NCBI GenBank assembly: GCA_002337925.1
Contig: DDHB01000069.1
Coordinates: forward strand, 1 to 21,864
Length of the DNA stretch: 21,864 nt
Direction of reading: 5' to 3'
Source of the DNA: Sporomusaceae bacterium UBA1887
GTDB lineage: Bacteria > Bacillota > Negativicutes > Sporomusales > DSM-15969
In this document: positions 1 to 6,590 of the stretch, one piece after another
How positions within the stretch are numbered: position 1 is the stretch's first letter
Layout of the letters: each line of letters begins with the position of its first letter
Position numbers and translations under genes: made by a program
The notes under the pieces: model-generated
Told to the model about the DNA's origin: nothing
What the model saw: the letters and a program-made list of their open reading frames with translations, nothing else
Databases searched by the model: none

Positions 1-29
1 TTGTTGCGATGACAAAAGTACGAACACGT

Positions 30-794
30 TCACTTACTGGTGCGCAAGGCATTATACGCCTTTGCCGCGACTTTAGCTATGAAGTCACTGGCATAATCAG
101 GATTGTCGGCAATCGTGTAGACACTGACCAGAATTTGATCCCGGCCATCGTCAATAATACCCACATCGCACAGCACATCATCAAGCTGGCCGACTTTGTG
201 CATGACCGGTGTCTGCATATAGCGTGGTATCTCATCATGAAAGATCGTATTGGCCAAATTGTTTTTAAGGTTGAGCGATTTTTCTTTACCTAAGTACCGT
301 TCCGCGTTAATGTTTTCAAACACCTTGGCCATTTCGTAAGGCGTAGTAACACTGTGGTACTGGTACTTTTTAAAAGCCTCTTCATTATGTATGCGGGTTT
401 GTTTGAGCCGCAAGTCTTTTGTGACTTGCTTGAGTGCATCGGGCTTAATTGCCTTGATTTCCTCTAACAATTCATAAAAGGAATCATTATCGCTTATCCG
501 CATCATGTAGCCGATATCAGAGCTGTATAAATCTTTTTTTGCGAATGGCGCCTGATCGTACATATATTTGTATACAGCCATTGCCACCACGAGTTTGCTG
601 GTCGAAGCGGTAGGAAAAACAGTATCCTGACCATATTCAATGGTTTTGCTGGTTTTCAGGTTCTTGGCATAAAAACCAATTTTACCATCAAATTGCTTCA
701 GTTCATTCACTACTTCTTTGGGCGGCAGCGAAGCGGCAGAAACACAAAGTGGGGTTAAAGAAAACAAAAGAAGCAAGGTTGCTTTTTTTAGCAA
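30..794 (-). CDS. Secreted serine hydrolase, class A beta-lactamase-like fold
   Basis: The protein belongs to the penicillin-binding protein/beta-lactamase serine hydrolase superfamily and is probably exported. I start it at the TTG at 794 (254 aa) because a perfect Shine-Dalgarno, GAGGTGAT, lies just upstream. The GTG at 803 would sit inside that site. A basic, hydrophobic signal peptide ends near V-S-A-A, about residue 21. Numbered from the GTG, the active-site motifs are S67-T-S-K70 (SxxK), S104-D-N106 (SDN) and K203-V-G205 (KTG equivalent), with a family-typical TTPxxMA at 153-159. The class A general base motif ExxLN is not seen, so efficient beta-lactam hydrolysis is doubtful. A transpeptidase-like or non-hydrolytic role is possible. 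The gene is divergent from the MazG-like gene, and its downstream context is outside the window. The fold is confident and the substrate unknown. Confidence 0.8.
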   Translation of the reverse strand: MLKKATLLLLFSLTPLCVSAASLPPKEVVNELKQFDGKIGFYAKNLKTSKTIEYGQDTVFPTASTSKLVVAMAVYKYMYDQAPFAKKDLYSSDIGYMMRISDNDSFYELLEEIKAIKPDALKQVTKDLRLKQTRIHNEEAFKKYQYHSVTTPYEMAKVFENINAERYLGKEKSLNLKNNLANTIFHDEIPRYMQTPVMHKVGQLDDVLCDVGIIDDGRDQILVSVYTIADNPDYASDFIAKVAAKAYNALRTSK

Positions 795-815
795 GGAAAT
801 CACCTCATAAAGTGG

Positions 816-843
816 ATTATGTTAAAAATCCAAAATTCTTGAA
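816..843 (-). promoter_or_regulatory. Possible promoter of the serine hydrolase gene
   Basis: On the minus strand, TTCAAG (838-843) is followed after 16 bases by CATAAT (816-821). Transcription would start about 10-15 bases before the ribosome binding site. Its -35 element overlaps the -35 of the divergent promoter, so the two may compete for polymerase. The elements are weak, so this is tentative. Confidence 0.35.
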
Positions 844-868
844 CTGGCTCTCCTAAATATGATACAAT
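839..868 (+). promoter_or_regulatory. Extended -10 promoter of the MazG-like gene
   Basis: TTGAAC (839-844) is followed after 18 bases by TACAAT (863-868). A TG at 860-861 makes an extended -10 (TGnTACAAT). The ribosome binding site GGAGAGG (894-900) lies just upstream of the ATG at 906. Confidence 0.65.
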
Positions 869-905
869 TTTTTCGGATGGCTGTCATTAAATCGGAGAGG
901 TAATT

Positions 906-1565
906 ATGCTTGATACAATTTATTTGCCCAAATTGAATAATCTGAGGCCAACGATGGATTCAACGCTATGGAAAGCAATGGAAGAAGCGGGTGAATTGGC
1001 CAGAGCGGTGCTCAAATTCCTACCTTATGAACACTTATCACCTGTTGATGTTGCTCGTCACAGCTCAGCAGCAAGCTTGCTCGGTGATGTTTCGGAAGAA
1101 CTTTTGGATGTAGCGCAGACTTGTGTCACGATGATTTTTGTCATGGAAGATTTCTATCAGGTCCGGGCAGATGCCCTCATTGGAGAACATCTAACAAAAC
1201 TGCGCGACAAGGGATACAGCTATGATGTCACTAAATCGTATTGCATTGCTACTTCAGGCAACTTTAAGTCTCTTAATCTCCCACGCCTGTCGCTGGACCA
1301 GGTCACGCTGTTGACAACGGTATGTAAAATACAAGAAGAAATCGGGGAATTAACGCAATTTCTCGGTAAGCAGTCAGGGGCTTCAGGAGAAGCCAGCCGG
1401 CTAAGTGACAGTGAAGTATTGGCGGGCTGTGCGGAAGAATTGCTTGATGTTGCTCAGTGCTGCTTTACTATGATGTATATCCTAGCCGAACGTTATGAGG
1501 TAGATGTGGAAGAATTGCTGCGCGGGCATGTGGCGAAGCTCCGCCGCAAGGGTTATTGTGCTTAA
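906..1565 (+). CDS. Two-domain MazG-like NTP pyrophosphohydrolase family protein
   Basis: This 219-residue protein contains two copies of the all-alpha MazG-type fold. Copy 1 (about residues 5-104) has E26-E27-x-x-E30 and E64-E65-L-L-D68. Copy 2 (about 123-217) has E144-E145-x-x-E148 and E177-E178-L-L-D181. Each copy opens with an LPKL/LPRL element and ends with a near-identical HLTKLRDKGY/HVAKLRRKGY tail. In MazG-type enzymes these EExxE and ExxD residues bind the Mg2+ used to hydrolyse NTPs to NMP and pyrophosphate, and the enzymes work as dimers. The tandem copy could form a dimer within one chain. The start follows the ribosome binding site GGAGAGG. It has its own promoter and seems to be a single-gene unit. 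The actual nucleotide substrate, often a damaged or non-canonical NTP, cannot be read from the sequence. Confidence 0.75.
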   Translation: MLDTIYLPKLNNLRPTMDSTLWKAMEEAGELARAVLKFLPYEHLSPVDVARHSSAASLLGDVSEELLDVAQTCVTMIFVMEDFYQVRADALIGEHLTKLRDKGYSYDVTKSYCIATSGNFKSLNLPRLSLDQVTLLTTVCKIQEEIGELTQFLGKQSGASGEASRLSDSEVLAGCAEELLDVAQCCFTMMYILAERYEVDVEELLRGHVAKLRRKGYCA

Positions 1566-1663
1566 TCCGCCATTATTCGGGGTATTTTGCCTTTTCCTAT
1601 GCATTATACATGGCAATAATGAAAATACTAACTGTGAGGCCTAGAGGCTATGGCTGCTGTCAA

Positions 1664-1693
1664 TTGACAAGTCTCGCACCTGTAAGGTACAAT
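1664..1693 (+). promoter_or_regulatory. Promoter of the wecA gene
   Basis: A perfect TTGACA (1664-1669) is followed after 18 bases by TACAAT (1688-1693). This gives an untranslated leader of about 80 bases before the wecA start at 1782. The rest of the 1566-1781 gap shows only weak small hairpins and no clear terminator for the gene upstream. Confidence 0.75.
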
Positions 1694-1781
1694 TGGACTG
1701 TTGCGTATCTGTTGTAGTTCACGCAGCTTCTTTTATGAAGAGGTTAAACCTTAAGTTTGCAATAGAAATGAGGTGGTACTG

Positions 1782-2810
1782 ATGCAAACGTATTGGGTTG
1801 CATTTACGGTAGCGTTGGCTGTAGCATATTTTTCAACGCCATGGGTAAAAAATTTAGCTGTAAAAGCGGGAGCACTTGATGCGCCTGACGCTCGTAAAGT
1901 TCATAAAAAACCGATCCCCCGCATGGGTGGATTAGCTATTTATTTTGGCTTTGTATTGGCTGTGCTGGCAAGTATGCATATTAGCCATGAAATTGCCGGC
2001 TTGCTTTTGGGCGGTACGGTTATTTTGATGGTTGGTATTATTGATGATATGAAGCAACTGTCACCCAAGGTTAAGCTGCTTGGTCAAATTCTTGCTGCCG
2101 TTGTACTGATACTGTTTGATGTTCGCATCGAATGGCTCACCAATCCTTTTGGTGAAATGCTGTATGTGGACTATTTTTCAGTGCCGCTTACGATATTATG
2201 GGTAGTAGGATTGACGAATACCGTTAATTTGATTGACGGCTTAGACGGCTTGGCCGCAGGTGTATCTACGATTGCTTCTATTACAATTTTGCTAGTTGCT
2301 TTGCAGCAGAATTTCTGGACAGTTGCGATTTTAACCGCCGCTCTGGCCGGTGCTGCGTTAGGCTTCTTGCAGCATAACTTCAATCCTGCCAAGATTTTTA
2401 TGGGTGATACGGGCAGTATGTTTTTAGGGTATATGCTGGCTGCCGTTTCCATCATGGGAACGGTGAAAAGTGCCGCTACTATTGCTTTGTTTGTGCCGAT
2501 CGTGGCACTGGGGCTACCCATCATGGACACAGCCTTTGCGATCATTCGCCGCTATATGAGCGGGCGGCCCATCTTTAAGCCGGACAAAGGACATCTTCAT
2601 CACCGGCTGCTGGAAATGGGACTGACGCAAAAACAGGCAGTATTGCTTATGTATGTTATTAGCGGCTGTCTGGGTCTGAGTGCTATTGCTCTTACGGAAG
2701 TCAATACGTTTCTTGGCGCTTGTATTGTTGTTCTTTTAATGACAGCATGCATCATTGGCGCTAAAAAGATTGGCGTTTTAAAGAGCACTGACTCAGTAGA
2801 GAGCCATTAA
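1782..2810 (+). CDS. wecA: Undecaprenyl-phosphate GlcNAc-1-phosphate transferase
   Basis: This integral membrane enzyme of the MraY/WecA/TagO family moves GlcNAc-1-phosphate from UDP-GlcNAc to undecaprenyl phosphate. That is the first lipid-linked step for teichoic acid-type or other surface polymers. The ATG at 1782 (342 aa) is chosen because GAGGTGG at 1770-1776 is a well-placed ribosome binding site that an upstream GTG (1773) would overlap. The protein is hydrophobic throughout. Family motifs appear in order: KVHKKPIPRMGG (about 39-50), the Asp-Asp pair at 88-89, NLIDGLDGL (149-157), FMGDTGS (206-212) and the histidine-rich HLHHRL (271-276), which favours GlcNAc transferases over MraY. 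A terminator separates it from wecB, but the two encode linked steps. tagO would be an equally good symbol. Confidence 0.93.
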   Translation: MQTYWVAFTVALAVAYFSTPWVKNLAVKAGALDAPDARKVHKKPIPRMGGLAIYFGFVLAVLASMHISHEIAGLLLGGTVILMVGIIDDMKQLSPKVKLLGQILAAVVLILFDVRIEWLTNPFGEMLYVDYFSVPLTILWVVGLTNTVNLIDGLDGLAAGVSTIASITILLVALQQNFWTVAILTAALAGAALGFLQHNFNPAKIFMGDTGSMFLGYMLAAVSIMGTVKSAATIALFVPIVALGLPIMDTAFAIIRRYMSGRPIFKPDKGHLHHRLLEMGLTQKQAVLLMYVISGCLGLSAIALTEVNTFLGACIVVLLMTACIIGAKKIGVLKSTDSVESH

Positions 2811-2831
2811 GCAAAAAATGTCCTTGAAGGG

Positions 2832-2853
2832 GGCGGGCGTAGGCCCGCCTTTT
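2832..2853 (+). terminator. Rho-independent terminator after wecA
   Basis: GGCGGGC (2832-2838) and GCCCGCC (2843-2849) form a 7-bp GC stem with a 4-base loop. TTTT follows directly, with a second T run a few bases later. The short first T run may make it leaky, allowing some read-through into wecB. I saw no strong promoter between it and wecB. Confidence 0.75.
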
Positions 2854-2918
2854 GTACATTTTTGGTGAAGTGAAACGGGATACCTGTAATGGTCCCGATA
2901 TCAAGGAGGAATTGTATC

Positions 2919-4070
2919 ATGTCGCGCATCAAAGTAATGACTGTGTTTGGAACCCGCCCTGAGGCTATTAAAATGGCACCGGTTGTGCTTGAGTTGACCC
3001 GCTATCCGGAATACATAACTCCCATAGTAGCAGTAACGGCTCAGCATAGGGAGATGCTTGACCAGGTATTGAATTTATTTTCAATAACCCCTGATCATGA
3101 CCTGGATATTATGTGCCAGGGACAAACGCTGTTTGATATCACCTGCCGGGGCATGCAGGGGCTGAATGCTGTGTTTGAGGAGGAAAAGCCCGACTTGGTC
3201 CTTGTCCATGGGGATACTACCACTACTTTTGCAGGTTCGCTTGCGGCTTATTACCACCAGATTGCAATTGGTCATGTGGAGGCAGGGCTGCGAACAGGCA
3301 ATAAATATTCCCCTTTTCCGGAGGAAATGAATCGCCGCCTCACAGGAGTGCTGACAGACTATCACTTTGCTCCTACAGCAGGCTCCCGCGATAATTTGCT
3401 TGGTGAAGGAGTAAATACCGAAAATATATTCGTTACTGGTAATACGGTCATTGATGCGTTGATAAAAACTGTTGATGAAAACTATAGATTTACTGATCCA
3501 CTGCTGGCTGGTATTGACTATCAAAACCGGCGGGTTATTCTGGTGACAACTCACCGCAGGGAAAATCTGGGAGAACCGATGCGTCATGTTTATCAGGCTC
3601 TTAAGCAGATCGTTACTGAATTTGATGATGTGGAAGTCGTGTTCCCTGTACATAAAAACCCGCTTGTCCGTGAAGTGGTGAGTCAGGAGCTGGGTGGGAT
3701 GGCCCGCGTACATTTGATAGATCCCCTTGACTACCAACCCTTTGCTAATTTAATTGCCCGCTCGTATCTGGTGCTGACTGACTCTGGTGGAATTCAGGAA
3801 GAGGCTCCGTCACTGGCTAAGCCGGTACTAGTCTTGCGCGATACGACAGAACGCCCTGAGGCGGTAGCAGCAGGAACAGTTAAACTGATTGGTACGGAAC
3901 GCGAAAGAGTTTATCAGGAAACGAGACAGTTGCTTGCTGACCGGAGTGAATACGAACGGATGTCCAATGCCGTAAATCCCTATGGTGACGGTAAGGCAGC
4001 CCAGCGAATTGTACAGTCTATTCTGTACCGGTATGGTCTTTGCCAAAAGCAGCCACAATACTTTATTTAA
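2919..4070 (+). CDS. wecB: UDP-GlcNAc 2-epimerase, non-hydrolysing
   Basis: This cytoplasmic enzyme interconverts UDP-GlcNAc and UDP-ManNAc, supplying ManNAc for surface polymer linkage units. The start at 2919 (383 aa) follows AAGGAGGA at 2903-2910. An in-frame ATG at 2889 lies upstream of that site and is unlikely. Family landmarks are VFGTRPEAIK (9-18), TAQHREML (40-47), HGDTTT (97-102), HVEAGLRT (119-126), PEEMNRR (134-140), TTHRREN (210-216) and TDSGGIQEEAP in the C-terminal half. D99, E121, E135 and H212 line up with the catalytic or binding residues described for the E. coli enzyme (D95, E117, E131, H213). Length is normal. It follows wecA, and the pair fits teichoic-acid-like or other envelope glycan synthesis. 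mnaA is the Bacillus-style name. Confidence 0.95.
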   Translation: MSRIKVMTVFGTRPEAIKMAPVVLELTRYPEYITPIVAVTAQHREMLDQVLNLFSITPDHDLDIMCQGQTLFDITCRGMQGLNAVFEEEKPDLVLVHGDTTTTFAGSLAAYYHQIAIGHVEAGLRTGNKYSPFPEEMNRRLTGVLTDYHFAPTAGSRDNLLGEGVNTENIFVTGNTVIDALIKTVDENYRFTDPLLAGIDYQNRRVILVTTHRRENLGEPMRHVYQALKQIVTEFDDVEVVFPVHKNPLVREVVSQELGGMARVHLIDPLDYQPFANLIARSYLVLTDSGGIQEEAPSLAKPVLVLRDTTERPEAVAAGTVKLIGTERERVYQETRQLLADRSEYERMSNAVNPYGDGKAAQRIVQSILYRYGLCQKQPQYFI

Positions 4071-4266
4071 TTTTAAAAGAAAAATAGAATTTTTTAAATA
4101 ATCTGCAGGAATTTGCAATAATACGGCGAAATATACCCATATAAGGCGGTATACAGCATGTGATGTTATTTTGGTGATATCAGATCCTGCATTTTTCGCC
4201 GGAAATAGTTTGCGAACTATGTAACTTGCGGTCTTTTCTTTAACAGAGAAAAGATAATAGTATGTT
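4071..4266. other. AT-rich intergenic stretch with inverted repeats
   Basis: I found no credible gene in this part of the 328-base wecB-atp gap. It contains short inverted repeats: TATACC/GGTATA (4132-4137, 4148-4153), ATAGTT/AACTAT with a 4-base loop (4205-4220), and TCTTTTCT/AGAAAAGA with a 7-base loop (4232-4254). Two longer-range pairs cross each other: TGCAGGA/TCCTGCA (4104-4110, 4185-4191) and CGGCGAAA/TTTCGCCG (4124-4131, 4194-4201). Pairs of 7-8 bases at such distances are expected by chance in this much DNA, so any function is unproven. Confidence 0.5.
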
Positions 4267-4318
4267 ACGCCTAGGTTGTTTTTGCGTATTCGCAAGATAA
4301 GCCTAGGTGTTTTATTTT
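4267..4318 (+). terminator. Terminator-like hairpin between wecB and the atp operon
   Basis: Bases 4267-4277 pair with 4300-4310 in an 11-bp stem around CCTAGG, including two G-U pairs. An inner TTGCG/CGCAA stem (4282-4286, 4291-4295) closes a TATT loop. The T-rich run TTTATTTT follows at 4311-4318. It lies just upstream of the atp promoter and probably ends wecB transcription. The T run on only one side points to plus-strand action. Confidence 0.7.
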
Positions 4319-4338
4319 CGCGCAGATTTCGCGTTTTG

Positions 4339-4367
4339 TTGATATTTCGGTAAGGAACGTATATAAT
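4339..4367 (+). promoter_or_regulatory. Promoter of the ATP synthase operon
   Basis: TTGATA (4339-4344), a 17-base spacer and a perfect TATAAT (4362-4367) form a near-consensus housekeeping promoter. Transcription should start near 4374, leaving a leader of only about 25 bases before the first gene. This suits a highly expressed operon. Confidence 0.85.
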
Positions 4368-4398
4368 ATTCATAAAAGTCAGCCAGGCGGTGGGTCAT

Positions 4399-4617
4399 AT
4401 GGAAAATAAGGACCGGGAGCAGCTTTTTGCGGCGATAAGCATGGTTGGTAATATGGGTTTGAGTATAGTGGCCGCAGTTGCAGTTGGACTCTTCTTGGGC
4501 AGACTGTGTGACGAATGGCTTGCTATTTATCCGTGGGGAGCCGTTAGCGGCATTGTATTAGGAATGGTTGCAGGAATATGGGCAACTTATAAAAAGGTAA
4601 TGGAAAAGCAAGAATAA
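4399..4617 (+). CDS. atpZ: AtpZ/AtpI-family small membrane protein
   Basis: This 72-residue protein has two predicted membrane helices (about 13-34 and 45-65) separated by a short loop containing LCDEW, and charged ends. Size, topology and position as first gene of the atp operon match the short ATPase gene 1/AtpZ family. That family has been linked to Mg2+/Ca2+ handling or assembly of the Fo sector. The ATG at 4399 is preferred because AGGCGGT (4385-4391) is spaced correctly for it, while the GTG at 4390 overlaps that site. The stop TAA shares its last base with the ATG of the next gene, so the two are probably translationally coupled. Confidence 0.75.
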   Translation: MENKDREQLFAAISMVGNMGLSIVAAVAVGLFLGRLCDEWLAIYPWGAVSGIVLGMVAGIWATYKKVMEKQE

Positions 4618-5021
4618 TGAATGAATACATAGGTTTGTTAAAGCGCATATTGACTCATCTTTTAGCATGGATAGTACTGTTTGTTGTTGGCTTGTATGGA
4701 ACTGGTAATGAAAGCTGGATACTTGGATTTATAGTTGGTGCAGGTGCCAGTATTGTTTATTTTATGCTCATGAGCTATCGCATATTTAAGAGTTCTGAAC
4801 TGGTGCCGGCTAAAGCGGTATCGTATATGCGGGCCGGTTGGTTAATCAGGCTGATTTTTGTTGTTCTTGTTCTAATTCTTTCTCTGAAGATTCCTGGTAT
4901 TCATTTTTTGGCAGCGGTAGTGGGACTATTCTCGCTTCAATTTATAATCGTGCTTGAGGCTGCGCTTTTTGTGTCCAGGCATTATACCTCAAAACGAGCA
5001 AATTCTGTAAGAAAGGAGTGA
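4617..5021 (+). CDS. atpI: ATP synthase subunit I
   Basis: This 134-residue protein has four hydrophobic segments, consistent with the ATP synthase I family. In other bacteria these proteins help assemble the c ring and are not part of the finished enzyme. The ATG overlaps the stop of the preceding gene by one base and lacks a strong ribosome binding site, which supports translational coupling. Four bases separate its stop from atpB. The family is poorly conserved in sequence, so the call rests on topology, length and position between the atpZ-type gene and atpB. Confidence 0.8.
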   Translation: MNEYIGLLKRILTHLLAWIVLFVVGLYGTGNESWILGFIVGAGASIVYFMLMSYRIFKSSELVPAKAVSYMRAGWLIRLIFVVLVLILSLKIPGIHFLAAVVGLFSLQFIIVLEAALFVSRHYTSKRANSVRKE

Positions 5022-5025
5022 AATT

Positions 5026-5709
5026 ATGGAGCATGGTGGAGGACATGAGATTGGCGCTCATAAACTGGCTCATTTTGCCGGCTTGACGTTCAATCTTGAT
5101 ACGTTGTACATGACCTGGCTGACGATGGCAATTGTCATTTTTATTGCTGTCTTAGCTACTAGGCGTCTGGAAATGGTACCCCGGGGCTGGCAAAATGGTG
5201 TTGAATACCTTGTTGAAGCTTTGATGGTCCAGATAGTAGGTACGATCGGGCCAAAAGGGAAGAAAGTCGCCCCTTTGCTGATTACGCTGTTCTTATTTTT
5301 ACTGGTTGGCAACTGGCTGGGCTTAGTGCCAAGCTTTACATCACCTACGAATGACCTCAACACAACTTTAGGGTTGGCGTTGATGATTGTACTTATTGTA
5401 AATCTTCTGGGGATTTGGAATAAAGGCTTAGGTCATTTTAAACACTTTATTACGCCAAATGTATTTTTCTTACCAATTAATATCATTGAAGAAATTTCTA
5501 AACCGGTTACGCTTTCCTTCCGTCTATTCGGAAATATTCTGGCCGGTGAAATTTTGATCATTATTTTAGGCAGTCTGCTGCCGATATGGATGCCGATCCC
5601 ATCGGTAATATGGCTGGGCTTCAGTGTAATTGTGGGTGTTATTCAGGCATTCATTTTTACCATGTTGTCGATATCTTATTTGTCCAGTGTATTACAAGAC
5701 CATCACTAA
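5026..5709 (+). CDS. atpB: ATP synthase Fo subunit a
   Basis: Subunit a is the membrane stator that provides the half-channels carrying ions to and from the c ring. The 227-residue protein has five to six membrane helices. The hallmark SFRLFGNILAGE (164-175) carries the essential arginine, R166 here (R210 in E. coli). GNWLGLVPSFTSPTNDLN (95-112) and the final helix with IQAFIFTMLSISYL are also typical. The N-terminus is rich in His. The ribosome binding site AAGGAGTG lies upstream of the ATG. About 55 bases then separate it from atpE, including a weak CTCTAT/ATAGAG hairpin (about 5712-5730). Confidence 0.97.
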   Translation: MEHGGGHEIGAHKLAHFAGLTFNLDTLYMTWLTMAIVIFIAVLATRRLEMVPRGWQNGVEYLVEALMVQIVGTIGPKGKKVAPLLITLFLFLLVGNWLGLVPSFTSPTNDLNTTLGLALMIVLIVNLLGIWNKGLGHFKHFITPNVFFLPINIIEEISKPVTLSFRLFGNILAGEILIIILGSLLPIWMPIPSVIWLGFSVIVGVIQAFIFTMLSISYLSSVLQDHH

Positions 5710-5764
5710 TCCTCTATCCCTTATATAGAGTATTTATGATATAACATGAAAGGAGGAATTTTTT

Positions 5765-6016
5765 ATGGAACACGCAATTATTGTTGCTGCCTCAGTGATC
5801 GCGGCCGCGTTGGCTATCGGCCTGTCCGCTTTTGGTGCGGCTATGGGTGACGGTCAAGTTACTGCCAAAGCTATTGAGGGTATTGCAAGACAGCCTGAGG
5901 CGAAAGGTTCAATTATGACCACTATGTTCATTTCGGTTGGTTTGATTGAGTCTATTCCAATCATCGCTGCCGTTATTGCCATCGTGCTTGTATTCGCCAA
6001 TCCGTTCATTAAGTAA
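5765..6016 (+). CDS. atpE: ATP synthase Fo subunit c
   Basis: This is the 83-residue proteolipid that assembles into the rotor ring. Two membrane helices flank the polar loop ARQPEAKG (41-48). The ion-binding carboxylate is E62, followed by S63. Counted from the invariant RQP, D29 (in G28-D29-G30) sits at the position of Q32 of the Na+-type Ilyobacter tartaricus ring and of I28 in E. coli, exactly 33 residues before E62. That gives two carboxylates at the ion site. A very strong ribosome binding site, AAAGGAGGA (5749-5757), fits the need for many c copies per enzyme. A stable hairpin follows the stop and may help set the excess of c over b. Coupling ion: uncertain, Na+ plausible. Confidence 0.97.
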   Translation: MEHAIIVAASVIAAALAIGLSAFGAAMGDGQVTAKAIEGIARQPEAKGSIMTTMFISVGLIESIPIIAAVIAIVLVFANPFIK

Positions 6017-6027
6017 TAGCGTTATAA

Positions 6028-6054
6028 GGGCGACGGACTAATTATCCGTCGCCC
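6028..6054 (+). promoter_or_regulatory. Stable mRNA hairpin between atpE and atpF
   Basis: GGGCGACGGA (6028-6037) and TCCGTCGCCC (6045-6054) form a perfect 10-bp GC-rich stem with a 7-base loop. No T run follows, so it is not a standard terminator. It could protect the 3' end of a processed c-subunit mRNA or act on translation of atpF. A second helix, 6052-6059 with 6070-6078, would cover the atpF ribosome binding site and partly competes with this stem. Confidence 0.75.
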
Positions 6055-6086
6055 CTCTTACACGCCGGAAAGAGGAGGGGCCCTCG

Positions 6087-6590
6087 TTGGTTGATTTGAA
6101 TGCGACGCTCATAGCGCAAATCATAAATTTTCTTTTGCTTGTTGCTATTTTAGCAAAATTCGCTTATAAACCTTTGATGCAAATTCTGGAACAACGTCAG
6201 ACTCGCATTGCATCCGACCTGGAAAAAGCTGCGCAGGAAAAGGCGAGTGCTGAGCAGTTCAGACAGGAATATCAGAACCAGTTAGCTGAGGCTCGCGTGC
6301 AAGCGCAGTCTATCGTTGAAAAAGCTACTAAACAGGCTGAACAGGAAGCACAGCGTCAGCTTCAGGAAGTTCGCGCCCAAATTGAGCGTGAGAAAAAAGT
6401 GGCCCAGGAAGAAATTATCCGCGAGCGCGAAAAAGCCTTAGCCCAATTGCGCGGCGAAGTGGTCTCCTTATCTATGGCAGCAGCAGGTAAGCTGATTGCC
6501 AAGAATATGGACTCTGATGTTAATGCCAAACTTGTCAGTGAGTTCATTGACAAGCTGGATGAGCGGAAAATAGGTGGTTTGTCATGTTAA
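6087..6590 (+). CDS. atpF: ATP synthase Fo subunit b
   Basis: Subunit b is the peripheral stalk that holds F1 against subunit a. The 167-residue protein has one N-terminal membrane helix (about residues 6-26), with the usual YKPLMQILEQR just after it. A long charged, Gln/Glu/Lys/Ala-rich coiled coil runs from about 35 to 135. The TTG at 6087 is taken as start because GAGGAGGGG (6072-6080) is correctly spaced and no nearby ATG preserves the membrane helix. The end overlaps atpH by 7 bases, implying coupled translation. One copy of b is encoded, so the stalk would be a homodimer. The ribosome binding site may be partly hidden in the upstream hairpin. Confidence 0.95.
   Translation: MVDLNATLIAQIINFLLLVAILAKFAYKPLMQILEQRQTRIASDLEKAAQEKASAEQFRQEYQNQLAEARVQAQSIVEKATKQAEQEAQRQLQEVRAQIEREKKVAQEEIIREREKALAQLRGEVVSLSMAAAGKLIAKNMDSDVNAKLVSEFIDKLDERKIGGLSC

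Noticed and set aside
1570..1621. CATTATT/AATAATG inverted repeat after the MazG-like gene, considered as a terminator
   Set aside because: The stem is short and AT-only with a loop of nearly 40 bases, and no T run follows.
3081..3737. 218-residue minus-strand ORF inside wecB
   Set aside because: It is fully antisense to a complete, motif-rich wecB, and its translation shows no recognisable domain.
4072..4098. TTTAAAA/TTTTAAA pairing just after wecB, considered as its terminator
   Set aside because: An A-T only stem is too weak. The CCTAGG hairpin at 4267-4310 with its T run is a better candidate.
3828..4373. 181-residue minus-strand ORF covering the end of wecB and the intergenic region
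   Set aside because: It has low-complexity AT-rich content outside wecB, spans the terminator hairpin and atp promoter, and shows no recognised motif.
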